64,000 nucleotides of DNA from Bacteroidales bacterium (GCA_035647615.1 DASRND010000035.1:61001-125000); one strand, 5' to 3'; numbered from the stretch's first letter, positions 54,043-63,762 are shown. The notes: generated from the sequence alone by a model not told the origin. Numbers and translations: made by a program.

Positions 54043-54585
54043 ATGGTTGTTGTAGAAACAGAAATAAAAGACCTGCTGATCATAAAGCCCGACGTGTTTG
54101 AAGACGAACGTGGCTATTTTTTTGAAAGCTACAATCGAAAAAAATTTATGGAGCACGGCATTCCCGCCGATTTTGTACAGGACAACGAGTCTTGCTCCGG
54201 GCTGCATGTGCTGCGTGGGATGCATTTTCAGCAGCCGCCTCATACACAAGGAAAACTTGTGCGCGTGATGCAGGGCTCGGTGCTGGATGTAGCGGTCGAC
54301 TTGCGGCGCCACTCCCCCACTTACGGCAAATGGGCTTCCATCGTTCTTACCGAAGAAAATAAATGGATGTACTGGATACCCGAAGGCTTTGCCCATGGTT
54401 TTTTAACACTGGCCGAGCGAACCGTATTTTTTTACAAATGCACCAACGTTTTTAATAAAGCCTCCGAAGGTGCACTCCGCTGGGACGACCCGACTCTAAA
54501 CATCCAGTGGGGCATAGAAAATCCGGTGCTTAGCGCAAAAGATCAGACGGCTCCTCTTTTCGAAAATTTTAAAACTCCCTTTTAA
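54043..54585 (+). CDS. rfbC: dTDP-4-dehydrorhamnose 3,5-epimerase
   Basis: 180 residues from the ATG at 54043, the usual RmlC length; a longer frame to 54022 would lie inside the promoter. Family motifs: EIKDLLIIKPDVFEDERGYFFESY, NESCSGLHVLRGMHFQ (the His is a catalytic base), VAVDLRRHSPTYGKW and WIPEGFAHGFLTL. The enzyme makes dTDP-4-dehydrorhamnose for O-antigen or S-layer glycans. rmlA, rmlB and rmlD are not in the window. It is followed by lolD after 18 bases. Confidence 0.94.
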   Translation: MVVVETEIKDLLIIKPDVFEDERGYFFESYNRKKFMEHGIPADFVQDNESCSGLHVLRGMHFQQPPHTQGKLVRVMQGSVLDVAVDLRRHSPTYGKWASIVLTEENKWMYWIPEGFAHGFLTLAERTVFFYKCTNVFNKASEGALRWDDPTLNIQWGIENPVLSAKDQTAPLFENFKTPF

Positions 54586-54603
54586 ACCATCCTTCTTTAT
54601 ATT

Positions 54604-55254
54604 ATGATCAGAGCCGAAAACATCCACAAATCCTATGGCAGCCTACACGTGCTCAAAGGTATCGACCTGGAGATTCAAAAAGGAGAAATTGTGTCGATTG
54701 TCGGAGCATCGGGGGCGGGCAAGAGCACCCTGCTGCACATCCTGGGCACGCTCGACCGTCCCGACAAGGGAAGTATTTTTTACGACAATCTGCAAATCGA
54801 CCTGCTGCCCGAACGAAAGTTTTCAGAGTTCCGCAACCGCCAGATCGGTTTTGTGTTTCAGTTTCACCACCTGCTGCCCGAGTTCACGGCGATAGAAAAT
54901 GTGTGCATTCCTGCTTTTATTCAAGGCATCAGCCGCAGTGCTGCCGAACAAAAAGCACATAAACTTCTTAAATTTTTAAACCTGGAAGATCGCGCCACAC
55001 ACAAACCAGCACAGCTCTCAGGCGGCGAGCAACAACGCCTGGCCGTTGCCCGTGCGCTGATCAACGACCCTGCTGTAATCCTGGCCGACGAGCCTTCCGG
55101 CAACCTCGACTCCAAATCGGCGGTAGAATTGCACCAGCTTTTCTTCGACCTGCGCAGCAAGCTCAACCAAACTTTTATCATCGTCACACACAACACCGCC
55201 CTGGCCGATATGGCCGACCGCAAACTCACCATCGTCGACGGCAAAATTCTCTAA
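54604..55254 (+). CDS. lolD: LolD-like ABC transporter ATPase (lipoprotein release)
   Basis: 216 residues, single nucleotide-binding domain. Walker [10 protein letters not shown] (about residues 34-42), Q-loop [18 protein letters not shown] (the LPEFTA stretch is typical of LolD), signature [15 protein letters not shown] and Walker [12 protein letters not shown]. With an FtsX-type permease (see 18253-19449) it powers release of lipoproteins from the inner membrane. The permease is 35 kb away, as is common in the phylum. Likely co-transcribed with rfbC. Confidence 0.9.
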   Translation: MIRAENIHKSYGSLHVLKGIDLEIQKGEIVSIVGASGAGKSTLLHILGTLDRPDKGSIFYDNLQIDLLPERKFSEFRNRQIGFVFQFHHLLPEFTAIENVCIPAFIQGISRSAAEQKAHKLLKFLNLEDRATHKPAQLSGGEQQRLAVARALINDPAVILADEPSGNLDSKSAVELHQLFFDLRSKLNQTFIIVTHNTALADMADRKLTIVDGKIL

Positions 55255-55373
55255 TCAAAACACTCCTCCGCCCGACGCCTTCAAAACAATATTTTCGGCC
55301 ATTGGCGGTTTATAGATTGACTTGTAATTTCCTGATAAGTAAGATTCAATAGCTGATCGATAACCTAAGAAGC

Positions 55374-58300
55374 ATGTGCATGTTTGCGGCAAAACCTACT
55401 GTTAGATATCGCCTGATTTTATTGTTGTTTTTTTCCTTTTCCTTTCATCTGGTTACAGCGCAAAACGGTGCTGAAAAAGCTGATTATAACACGGTGCTCA
55501 ACCAGGCCGAAAAGCTTTATTTTGAAAAGGATTACAACGGTGCCAAAGCTGTTTTCCGGCAGGCACTGCAACTCCGCCCTGCCGAGAAGCATCCGCAGGA
55601 ACGCATCAACGAGATCAACAAAGCGCTGGGCATCACCGAGCCATCCGATGGCCGCTACAACAGCCTGGTGAACGAAGCCGACAATTTGCACCAACAGGAA
55701 AAATGGCAGCAGGCGTTGGATAAATATATCGCCGCCAACGACCTGAACCCTGGACAGGATCATGCTACCAGCCGCATTCTGGAGCTTAACGCAATGATCA
55801 AACAAAACGAAAGCCTCGACAAGGATTACAATAGTTTTATAAAATTCGGCCTGGCTTATTTTGAAAACAGGCAATATGATCAGGCAAAAACGGAGTTTCA
55901 AAAAGCCCTTCAAATAAAGCCCGGTGAAGCTGTGCCAAGAGAAAAAATCGCTGAAATAGATCGTTACTTACGCACCAAAGCCGACTATGAAGAAGCGGTA
56001 GCCCATGCCGACGAACTCTACGTCAATCTCGATTATCAAAAGGCCCGCACCGCCTACCAGCAGGCGCAGCAGGTAAAAAAAGATGAAGCCTACCCCGGGA
56101 GTATGATCAGCCGCATCGATGAGACTATTGCCAAACGTGAAGGCGAAACTTTGCAACGCCGGCAGGCTTACGATGCTGCTTTGGCTGATGCCGATGGGTT
56201 TTTTGATCAGAAAAAATATTTGGAAGCGTTACCGCAATACCAGGAAGCCAGCCGGCTGATGCCCGAGGAGAGCTATCCCAAAGTGCGCATCACCGAGGCA
56301 ACACGGCTCATCGAACAAATGGCTACCACGGAGGAGCAATACCTGCAGGCGCTGGCCGATGGAAAAAGCGCTGAAGAAACCGGCAACGACAAGGCGGCAC
56401 TTGCTGCCTACACCACGGCTTCCAATCTAAAACCTGATGAAGAGTTTCCCCGCAACAAAATGAATGAGCTGCAATTGAAAATCGGAATTGCAGAAAACGA
56501 TGCCGCATACACTTCGGCCATTGCTGCTGCCGATCAGGCTTTTGCTACTGAAGAATACGCTTCCGCTAAAATGGAATACCAGAAAGCAACGGAATTGAAA
56601 CCAGAAGAATCGTATCCGAAAACAAGAATTGTAGAAATAGAAACTTTACTGGCGTCGCTGGCGGAAACTGATGCCGCCTACACTACGGCCATTGCCGCCG
56701 CTGACCAGGCATTTGCTATCGAAGATTTCGCTTCCGCTAAATTGGAATACCAGAAAGCAACGGAATTGAAACCAGAAGAATCGTATCCGAAAACAAGAAT
56801 TGTAGAAATAGAAACTTTACTGGCGTCGCTGGCGGAAACTGATGCCGCTTACACTACGACCATTGCTACCGCCGATCAGGCTTTTGCTACTGAAGAATAC
56901 GCTTCTGCGAAAATAGAATACCAAAAAGCAACAGAACTCAAGCCAGAAGAAGCTTATCCGAAAACAAGAATTTCTGAAATAGAAACTTTGATGGCCTCGT
57001 TTGCCGAAACCGAAGCAGCTTACACTTCAGCTATTGCTGCCGCCGACCAGGCTTTTGCTGCAGAAGAATACGCTTCCGCTAAAATGGAATACCAAAAAGC
57101 CACCGGACTGAAACCAGAAGAAACTTATCCAAAATCAAGAATCTCTGAAATAGAAACTTTGATGGCCTCGTTTGCCGAAACCGAAGCCGCTTACACTTCG
57201 GCCATTGCTACTGCCGATCAGGCTTTTGCCGCGCAGGATTATTCCTCTGCGAAAGCGGAATACCAAAAAGCCACCGGACTGAAACCCGAAGAAACCTATC
57301 CAAAAACAAAGATTTCTGAAATAGAAACTTTGCTATCGTCACTAGCCGAAACCGACGCAGCTTACACTTTGGCCATTGCTGCCGCCGACCAGGCTTTTGC
57401 TGCCGAAGATTTCGCTTCCGCTAAAGAAGAATATCAGAAAGCCGCGGAATTCAAACCAGAAGAAACCTATCCAAAATCAAGAATCTCTGAAATAGAAATT
57501 TTGATGGCCTCGTTTGCCGAAACCGAAGCGGCTTACACTTCAGCCATTGCTTCCGCCGACCAGGCTTTTGCTGCAAAAGATTACACTTCCGCAAAAGCGG
57601 AGTACCAAAAAGCCGCCGGACTGAAACCCGATGAAACCTATCCAAAGTCAAGAATTACGGAAATAGAAACTTTGATGGCCTCGTTTGCCGAAACCGAAGC
57701 GGCTTACACTTCAGCCATTGCTGCAGCCGACCAGGCATTTGCTGCCGAAGATTTCGCTTCCGCTAAATTGGAATACCAAAAAGCCACCGGATTAAAACCA
57801 GAAGAAACGTATCCAAAAACAAAGATTTCTGAAATAGAAACCTTGCTTTCGTCGCTTGCCGAAACCGATGCCGCTTACACTTCGGCCATTGCCGCTGCCG
57901 ACCAGGCGTTTGCTATCGAAGATTTCGCTTCCGCTAAAATGGAATATCAGAAAGCTGCCGGATTAAAACCAGAAGAAACTTATCCGCAGACAAGAATCTC
58001 TGAAATAGAAACTTTGCTGGGCTCACTCGCAGAAACTGATGCCGCTTATACTTCCGCCATTGCTTCTGCCGATCAGGCTTTTGCTATTGAAGAATATGCT
58101 TCCGCTAAAATGGAATACCAGAAAGCCGCCGGACTGAAACCCGACGAAAACTATCCAAAAACGAGAATTTCTGAAATAGAAACTTTGATGGCCTCACTCG
58201 CAGAAACTGATGCCGCTTACACTTTAGCCATTGCTTCCGCCGACCAGGCTTTTGCTGCAGAAGAATACGCTTCCGCTAAAATGGAATACCAGAAAGCCGC

Positions 58301-59753
58301 CGGACTGAAACCCGACGAAACTTATCCTAAAACAAGAATATCCGAAATAGAAACTTTGCTGTCCTCGTTTGCAGAAACCGATGCCGCTTACACTTCGGCC
58401 ATTGCTACTGCCGATCAGGCTTTTGCTATTGAAGAATACGCTTCCGCAAAAATGGAGTATCAAAAAGCAAAAGAACTCAAGCCAGAAGAAACTTATCCAA
58501 AATCAAGAATCTCTGAAATAGAAACTTTGATGGCCTCGTTTGCCGAAACCGATGCCGCCTACACCTCGGCCATTGCTGCTGCCGATCAGGCTTTTGCTAT
58601 CGAAGATTTCGCTTCCGCTAAAATGGAATACCAAAAAGCCGTCGGACTGAAACCCGAAGAAGCTTATCCGCAGACGAGAATTGCAGAAATTGAAACTTTG
58701 CTGGGCTCACTTGCGGAAACTGATGCCGCCTACACCTCGGCCATTGCTGCTGCCGATCAGGCTTTTGCTGCAAAAGATTACACTTCCGCGAAAGCGGAAT
58801 ATCAAAAAGCATCGGGATTGAAACCAAAAGAATCGTATCCACAGACGAGAATTTTGGCGATAGAAACTTTGCTGTCCTCGCTGGCAGAAATTGACGCTGC
58901 CTATACTTCGGCCATTGCCGCCGCTGACCAGGCGTTTGCTACCGAAAAATATAATTTAGCGAAAGCGGAATACCAAAATGCAGCAGAATTAAAACCTGAT
59001 GAAACGTACCCGCAAGCAAGAATTGCGGAAATAGAAACTTTGTTGACCGATCAGGCAGCAGCAATTGCACAGAAACAGGATCAATATCAGACGCTGATAA
59101 AAACGGCTGACTTCCATTTTGATGCCGCCAATTACGAAAAGTCGAAAGCAGCTTACAAACAGGCTGCGGCAATTTTCCCGCAGGAGACCTACCCCACACA
59201 GCGTATTGCAGAAATTGATTCGGCACTGGCAGCGGCCTATGAAAAAGTGAGGCAGGAATACAACGCTATGATTCGTGAAGCCGACCGCTATTTCGATCAG
59301 AAAGTTTACGACAACGCCATCCAGTCGTATATGGCTGCCGCCAAAATTTTGCCATCCGAAACTTACCCCAACGAGCGCATCCGGCAAATTTCAAAAATTA
59401 TTGAAGCAAATGTGGTGGTGGATGTAGTAAAAAGCATTGAGCTGCTCGATAACAATGCACTGAAGCGATACGACTTTCAGCCTGTTCCCCGCCAGGGACG
59501 CAAGGAGAGCTATGTGTTGCTGAAAGCGCGCAACATGAGTGGCCGCGAGTTTAAACTCTTCCTGAATTACGGCAAGGGCAATACGAAAAATGGTGGATTT
59601 GTAATCAATATTCCTGAGTCGGACGGGCAACGCGATTACCTTGTAAAAGTGGGCGGGCAGTACAAATGGTTCAGCGAAGACAATAACTGGATCAGTCTGC
59701 AGCCCGAGGGCGGCTCAGCCGAGGTGACGCTGATACAAATTTCACAGGAATAA
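55374..59753 (+). CDS. Giant exported repeat protein of TPR-like 57-residue units
   Basis: 1459 residues. A signal peptide (RLILLLFFSFSFHLVTAQ) precedes six diverged units (residues ~35-373), 15 almost identical 57-residue units (residues 374-1228; 56493-59057), two diverged units and an unrelated C-terminal domain of ~110 residues (RKESYVLLKARNMSGREF ... QPEGG). Each unit begins E-T-D-A-A-Y-T-S-A-I-A and ends with YPKTRISEIETLLASLA; conserved A-D-Q-A-F, K/Y and YP-x-x-R-I positions fit a helix-turn-helix of the TPR superfamily with an extra helix, so a long superhelical scaffold is likely. Tail-to-tail overlap of 12 bases with mtnA. An alternative start two codons on is possible. Confidence 0.85.
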   Translation: MCMFAAKPTVRYRLILLLFFSFSFHLVTAQNGAEKADYNTVLNQAEKLYFEKDYNGAKAVFRQALQLRPAEKHPQERINEINKALGITEPSDGRYNSLVNEADNLHQQEKWQQALDKYIAANDLNPGQDHATSRILELNAMIKQNESLDKDYNSFIKFGLAYFENRQYDQAKTEFQKALQIKPGEAVPREKIAEIDRYLRTKADYEEAVAHADELYVNLDYQKARTAYQQAQQVKKDEAYPGSMISRIDETIAKREGETLQRRQAYDAALADADGFFDQKKYLEALPQYQEASRLMPEESYPKVRITEATRLIEQMATTEEQYLQALADGKSAEETGNDKAALAAYTTASNLKPDEEFPRNKMNELQLKIGIAENDAAYTSAIAAADQAFATEEYASAKMEYQKATELKPEESYPKTRIVEIETLLASLAETDAAYTTAIAAADQAFAIEDFASAKLEYQKATELKPEESYPKTRIVEIETLLASLAETDAAYTTTIATADQAFATEEYASAKIEYQKATELKPEEAYPKTRISEIETLMASFAETEAAYTSAIAAADQAFAAEEYASAKMEYQKATGLKPEETYPKSRISEIETLMASFAETEAAYTSAIATADQAFAAQDYSSAKAEYQKATGLKPEETYPKTKISEIETLLSSLAETDAAYTLAIAAADQAFAAEDFASAKEEYQKAAEFKPEETYPKSRISEIEILMASFAETEAAYTSAIASADQAFAAKDYTSAKAEYQKAAGLKPDETYPKSRITEIETLMASFAETEAAYTSAIAAADQAFAAEDFASAKLEYQKATGLKPEETYPKTKISEIETLLSSLAETDAAYTSAIAAADQAFAIEDFASAKMEYQKAAGLKPEETYPQTRISEIETLLGSLAETDAAYTSAIASADQAFAIEEYASAKMEYQKAAGLKPDENYPKTRISEIETLMASLAETDAAYTLAIASADQAFAAEEYASAKMEYQKAAGLKPDETYPKTRISEIETLLSSFAETDAAYTSAIATADQAFAIEEYASAKMEYQKAKELKPEETYPKSRISEIETLMASFAETDAAYTSAIAAADQAFAIEDFASAKMEYQKAVGLKPEEAYPQTRIAEIETLLGSLAETDAAYTSAIAAADQAFAAKDYTSAKAEYQKASGLKPKESYPQTRILAIETLLSSLAEIDAAYTSAIAAADQAFATEKYNLAKAEYQNAAELKPDETYPQARIAEIETLLTDQAAAIAQKQDQYQTLIKTADFHFDAANYEKSKAAYKQAAAIFPQETYPTQRIAEIDSALAAAYEKVRQEYNAMIREADRYFDQKVYDNAIQSYMAAAKILPSETYPNERIRQISKIIEANVVVDVVKSIELLDNNALKRYDFQPVPRQGRKESYVLLKARNMSGREFKLFLNYGKGNTKNGGFVINIPESDGQRDYLVKVGGQYKWFSEDNNWISLQPEGGSAEVTLIQISQE
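56493..59057 (+). repeat. Tandem repeat: 15 units of 171 bp
   Basis: Unit boundaries follow the phrase coding for Glu-Thr-Asp-Ala-Ala-Tyr; the spacing is a constant 171 bp. Neighbouring units share long stretches of identical DNA, also at silent sites, so copies have been made or homogenised recently. Confidence 0.9.
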
Positions 59754-60782
59754 TTCCGCAATAGCGGCAACGTCGGGGTTTACAATTCCCTTTTCTGTGA
59801 TGATGCCGGTGATGTAACGCGCTGGCGTAACGTCGAAAGCAGGATTGAGCGCCTGCGAACCTGGCGACGCCACACGAATTCGATGCGTCTCTCCCTGCGC
59901 ATCAGGGCCTTCCTGAAAAAGCACCTCATCCTGATCTCTGTTTTCAATCGTTATTTCTTTTCCGGTTTTACAGTTGCGATCGAAAGTAGACAAAGGCGCT
60001 GCAATGTAAAAAGGAATTCCAAAAGCGTTTGCCGCAATGGCTTTACCGAGGGTTCCGATTTTGTTGGCCGTATCGCCGTTGGCGGCAATGCGATCGGCGC
60101 CCGTGATTACCATATCCACTTCGCCCTGCGCCATCAGCCAGGCCGCTGCATTATCAGCGATAATTCGGTGTGGGATATTGGCGTTGTTCAGCTCCCAGGC
60201 TGTAAGTCGGGCGCCCTGGCTGCGCGGCCGTGTTTCGTCCACCCACACGAAAACTTTTTTACCCTGCTCATACGCCTGATAAATGGGCGATAACGCGGTG
60301 CCATAATCGACAAAGGCGAGCCAGCCGGCGTTGCAATGGGTCAGGATGCGGAATCCGTTTTTTATTAATTCATTTCCATACCGACCGATGTCCTGCGAAT
60401 CGGCAGCGTCCTTATCGGCAACAGCCAGTGCTTCGTCGGTGGCAGCTTGTGGCGATATCAGGCCAGCCCGATAAACCCGCTCCGTAGCATAAAAAAGATT
60501 GCGGGCGGTAGGTCGGGTAGCTTCGATAGTACGACGGGCGACATCGACAAATTCAGATGTATTGTTTTGTAAAAATGCCTGTGCCATGGCAAAACCGGCA
60601 GCGGCTCCCAAAGCGCCCGCACCCCGCACAATCATCGTTTTAATGGCATCACAAGATTGTTGATAATCTTTGCACTCAACAATTTCAAAACGGAAAGGCA
60701 GCAGGTTTTGCTCAATCATAAACACCGAGGTGCCCTGCATCCAGACTGTCCGGTAATTTTTCCCGTTTACTACCATCGTCAC
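59742..60782 (-). CDS. mtnA: S-methyl-5-thioribose-1-phosphate isomerase
   Basis: 346 residues. MtnA motifs: MIVRGAGALGAAAGFAMAQA, THCNAGWLAFVDYGTALSPI (catalytic cysteine), WVDETRPRSQGARLTAWEL, DNAAAWLM, ITGADRIAANGDTANKIGT (catalytic aspartate) and GIPFYIAAPLSTFD. It converts methylthioribose-1-phosphate to methylthioribulose-1-phosphate in methionine salvage; the related eIF2B-like ribose-1,5-bisphosphate isomerase is a possible alternative, but the full set favours MtnA. No other mtn gene lies in the window. Last gene of a four-gene operon: its start overlaps the kdsC stop by 4 bases. Confidence 0.9.
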   Translation of the reverse strand: MTMVVNGKNYRTVWMQGTSVFMIEQNLLPFRFEIVECKDYQQSCDAIKTMIVRGAGALGAAAGFAMAQAFLQNNTSEFVDVARRTIEATRPTARNLFYATERVYRAGLISPQAATDEALAVADKDAADSQDIGRYGNELIKNGFRILTHCNAGWLAFVDYGTALSPIYQAYEQGKKVFVWVDETRPRSQGARLTAWELNNANIPHRIIADNAAAWLMAQGEVDMVITGADRIAANGDTANKIGTLGKAIAANAFGIPFYIAAPLSTFDRNCKTGKEITIENRDQDEVLFQEGPDAQGETHRIRVASPGSQALNPAFDVTPARYITGIITEKGIVNPDVAAIAELFL

Positions 60783-61306
60783 CAGGCATAAGCGTCATCA
60801 TTCATCCATTTTCCCTGCACCTTCATCACCTGCTCCAGAATTTCGCGCACGCAGCCTTCGCCGCCTTTGAGGTACGAGATGTAGTGCGAAACCTCTTTCA
60901 CTTCCTCCGCAGCATCGGCCGGACAAACGGCCACGCCGGCTTCGCGCATAATCTGAAGGTCGGGGATGTCGTCGCCCATGTAAAGCACCTCACGCGGATG
61001 CAGCTCATTTTTCTGGATGTAGTCGTGGTAAATTTTCAACTTGTGTTCCACGCGGATAAAAACGTCGCTGATTTTAAGGCCAATCATTCGCAGACGCACT
61101 GACTCGGAGGTACCACCGGAAATCACCACGATACGATATCCTTTCTTTTTGGCAAGTTGCAGCGCATAACCATCTTTTACGTTGGCCGTGCGCAACTGCT
61201 CGCCATTCTCGGTAAGCAACACTTTGCCATCCGTGAAAACGCCATCATAATCGAAAATCAGAGTGGTGATATCTTTGAGAAGCTCTTTGTAATTTTTTAC
61301 AACCAT
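60779..61306 (-). CDS. kdsC: 3-deoxy-D-manno-octulosonate 8-phosphate phosphatase-type HAD hydrolase
   Basis: 175 residues, KdsC length. Motif I IFDYDGVFTDG (Asp19 nucleophile, Asp21), motif II VVISGGTS, motif III lysine in VEHKLKIY, motif IV MGDDIPDLQIM, as in the tetrameric KDO-8-phosphate phosphatases. It releases KDO for lipopolysaccharide in the cytoplasm. In Bacteroidota it often follows a DUF2520 gene as here (37 bases upstream). Overlaps mtnA by ATGA. Confidence 0.9.
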   Translation of the reverse strand: MVVKNYKELLKDITTLIFDYDGVFTDGKVLLTENGEQLRTANVKDGYALQLAKKKGYRIVVISGGTSESVRLRMIGLKISDVFIRVEHKLKIYHDYIQKNELHPREVLYMGDDIPDLQIMREAGVAVCPADAAEEVKEVSHYISYLKGGEGCVREILEQVMKVQGKWMNDDAYAW

Positions 61307-61343
61307 GTGAAATGTATTAATTTGAATCGATGAAAGAAGAGTA

Positions 61344-62126
61344 CTATTTTTTTTGATGAAAATGTTCGTGGATAAATTGGCTCAACAACTTGTAAATTTC
61401 CTGTTTTTCGGGATGATTTTTAAGATGTTCGAGATGTTTTCGAATAATACCATTGTCGGCGCGCCTGGCAGGCCCCGTCTGCGCTTCATGCGGGTTTTGA
61501 TGTTGCAATTTACGAGTAGTTTCCTCGATCAACGGCATTAGGACATCAAAATCTACTTTTCCTTCGGAGAGAATTTCCTGTGCCATCAAATACATAAAGT
61601 TGGTAAAATTATTAGCAAAAACAGCAGCAATATGAATTTGCATGCGTGTATCAGAATCGATTCGCCGCACGTCATTGCTCAGGCTGTGCGCCAGTTGCAA
61701 AAGGTTTTCTTCGGCACTGGGATTACAAGCTTCTATACAAAGCGGAACTTTAGTGAAATCAATATTAGCGTTAACCGCAAACGATTGCAACGGATAAAGT
61801 ACGCCATAATTTGCTGAAGCCGGTTTGAGCGCATTCATTGGTGTGGAGCCGGAAGTGTGCACCACCATTTTATCGGCTACAGCCAACTGATTGGCAACGC
61901 CGGCAATGGCATCGTCGGAAATGGCAATGATGTAAATATCTGCGGAAGCGTCGAGATTATTAATCTCATCGGTAAAATCAGCCTGATAAACAGCAGCAAG
62001 TTCACGCGCATTACTGAGATGGCGGCTGTAGACCTGCACGATTTTTCGGCCAGTGTAGTTTATCGCTTTCGCTAAATGAAAAGCAACACGCCCAGCGCCA
62101 ATCAGTACCACTTTTTCGTAAATCAT
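61344..62126 (-). CDS. Rossmann-fold DUF2520-type protein
   Basis: 260 residues. NAD(P)-binding-like N-terminus VVLIGAGRVAFHLAKAI, VVHTSGSTPM and YGVLYPLQSF, and the C-terminal helical domain with HIAAVFANNFTNFMYLMA. Together these define the DUF2520 (COG5495) family, thought to be dehydrogenases related to ketopantoate/6-phosphogluconate reductases; no substrate is known. It shares one base with rpe (TAATG), so it is translationally linked to it, and precedes kdsC. Confidence 0.85.
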   Translation of the reverse strand: MIYEKVVLIGAGRVAFHLAKAINYTGRKIVQVYSRHLSNARELAAVYQADFTDEINNLDASADIYIIAISDDAIAGVANQLAVADKMVVHTSGSTPMNALKPASANYGVLYPLQSFAVNANIDFTKVPLCIEACNPSAEENLLQLAHSLSNDVRRIDSDTRMQIHIAAVFANNFTNFMYLMAQEILSEGKVDFDVLMPLIEETTRKLQHQNPHEAQTGPARRADNGIIRKHLEHLKNHPEKQEIYKLLSQFIHEHFHQKK

Positions 62127-62791
62127 TACGACCTGTCGATTTTTAATTCTTTAAGATTGCGGATCATTGCTGTCGGATCGGGTTGCGAGAAAATGGTGTG
62201 GCCGGCAACAAGCACGTCAGCGCCGGCTCTGAGAAGATGTGGAGCGTTTTCCAAGGTAATACCGCCATCCACTTCGATGAGCGCTTTCGACGATCGATCC
62301 AAAATCAATTCTTTTAGGTCGGAAATTTTCCGCAGGCTGTGTTCGATAAACTTCTGCCCACCGAAACCCGGATTCACGCTCATCACCAGCACATGGTGCA
62401 CATCGGCGATAATATCTTCGAGCAGCAAAATGTTGGTGTGCGGATTTATGGCCACGCCGGGTTTCATCCCCAGCTCGCGAATTGATTGGATGCTGCGGTG
62501 TAGGTGGGTGCTCGCTTCGTATTGGATCGTAAGCAGATCGGCACCACTATTTTTAAACTCCTGAAAATAACGCTCCGGTTCTACAATCATCAGATGCACA
62601 TCGAGCGGTTTTTCGGCTACCGACTTCAGATATTTGATGATTGGGAAGCCAAAAGAAATATTGGGAACAAACACGCCGTCCATCACGTCCACATGAATCC
62701 AGTCGGCCTGGCTGTGGTTGAGCATCTCTATTTCGGCAAAAAGATGTCCAAAGTTGGCTGATAAAACGGAAGGTGCGATAAGGTGGCTCAT
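62126..62791 (-). CDS. rpe: Ribulose-phosphate 3-epimerase
   Basis: 221 residues from the ATG at 62789-62791, chosen because it begins the conserved LIAPSVLSANFGHL and because a TATTTTTG box at 62804-62811 lies just upstream; a longer frame to 62857 would start before that box. TIM barrel with the metal ligands in HVDVMDGVFVPNISFG and VNPGFGGQKF and the EVDGGI end. Interconverts ribulose-5-phosphate and xylulose-5-phosphate in the pentose phosphate pathway. First gene of the operon with DUF2520, kdsC and mtnA. Confidence 0.93.
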   Translation of the reverse strand: MSHLIAPSVLSANFGHLFAEIEMLNHSQADWIHVDVMDGVFVPNISFGFPIIKYLKSVAEKPLDVHLMIVEPERYFQEFKNSGADLLTIQYEASTHLHRSIQSIRELGMKPGVAINPHTNILLLEDIIADVHHVLVMSVNPGFGGQKFIEHSLRKISDLKELILDRSSKALIEVDGGITLENAPHLLRAGADVLVAGHTIFSQPDPTAMIRNLKELKIDRS

Positions 62792-62998
62792 AGACTTTTT
62801 TGGCAAAAATACATAATAAGAGGGAGCTTGTCTGCTCGGATGCCAGCACTTTTCCAATAAATCCTAACGGCAATAAAAACAAATCGCAAATAAATTTCAG
62901 TAGTAAAAATTCAATGATCTCAATCGTTACAAATATTTGAGACTTATTTTGTGAAATTTCTTAAAACGAAAAATAGTTCTACCCCTGAAAGAACGGCG

Positions 62999-63637
62999 CT
63001 ACTTTACAATTTTCCGCCGCACCACTTCCTGATTACCAAAAAATATTTCGACTACGTAAAGCCCTCTGGATAGCAGCTCAACGCTGATGCTACTTTTTGC
63101 TGACCTTTGGGATTGAACCAACTGCCCCTTCACATCATAAATAATGATTTCGGAAACCGCGTCAGCATTTTCGATTCTAATTTCTTGCAAACTATTATCA
63201 TAATACACCACAATCTTATCCATCCCTGGATTTTCGTCAATTGAAATGGGCAAATCCTCGTTGACGATAATTTCCGATGGTTCCGATTCGCCGACGGGAT
63301 TTGAATAAATAGCGGTTACCCACATTTCGCCCATTATTCCTATTTCCATATCAAAATACGTTTCAACCGGAGTAGCTAGTACGATGGTATCCCTCGATAA
63401 GAAATCGAAATAATATAGCTTGTAGTTTTCTAAGTTAGCAACGGTTGAATTTGCGCTCGGGGAATCCCAGGTCCAATGCGAGCAATAGGTTGGCCCGTAG
63501 AGCCACTGTCCGGCACATTCGCCGGATTCGTTGCACATGATGTATTCATAACTAAATTGAAAATTGGCGGGTGGAGGAAACTGCGCAAAGGCATTGGAGG
63601 CCAGGACGACGAATAAAATTCCTAATAAGTTTTTCAT
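62999..63637 (-). CDS. Secreted protein with T9SS-type C-terminal tail, function unknown
   Basis: 212 residues from the ATG at 63635-63637 (signal peptide MKNLLGILFVVLASNAFAQ; the frame is open nine codons further). The mature protein begins with an Ig-like or fibronectin-like segment (PPANFQFSYEYIM ... NYKLYYFDF ... TAIYSNPVGESEPSEI) and ends in a short sorting tail (VVYYDNSLQEIRIENADAVSEIIIYDVKGQLVQ ... LSRGLYVVEIFFG ... RRKIVK), which is a weaker but recognisable T9SS pattern. A TAATTTTG box lies at 63662-63669 (minus strand). Single gene next to the rRNA operon. Confidence 0.8.
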   Translation of the reverse strand: MKNLLGILFVVLASNAFAQFPPPANFQFSYEYIMCNESGECAGQWLYGPTYCSHWTWDSPSANSTVANLENYKLYYFDFLSRDTIVLATPVETYFDMEIGIMGEMWVTAIYSNPVGESEPSEIIVNEDLPISIDENPGMDKIVVYYDNSLQEIRIENADAVSEIIIYDVKGQLVQSQRSAKSSISVELLSRGLYVVEIFFGNQEVVRRKIVK

Positions 63638-63723
63638 GGTCTTTTGTTTCAAAACGAAAACCAAAATTAGGTTTTTTAAATGAACCTCTGAATCGGTTAT
63701 TAAATTCTATTCAAATTTAAACG

Positions 63724-63762
63724 CAAAAAAAATCCCCGAATCAAGTAAATGAAACGGGGATT
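63724..63762 (-). terminator. Terminator of the rRNA operon
   Basis: Minus strand AATCCCCG (63762-63755) pairs with CGGGGATT (63738-63731) and continues into a T tract. It is about 11 bases after the 5S rRNA. Confidence 0.9.

Noticed and set aside
56493..59057. Possible CRISPR array (regular 171-bp spacing)
   Set aside because: The repeats are much longer than CRISPR units, contain no variable spacers and are an intact reading frame coding for 57-residue protein repeats.
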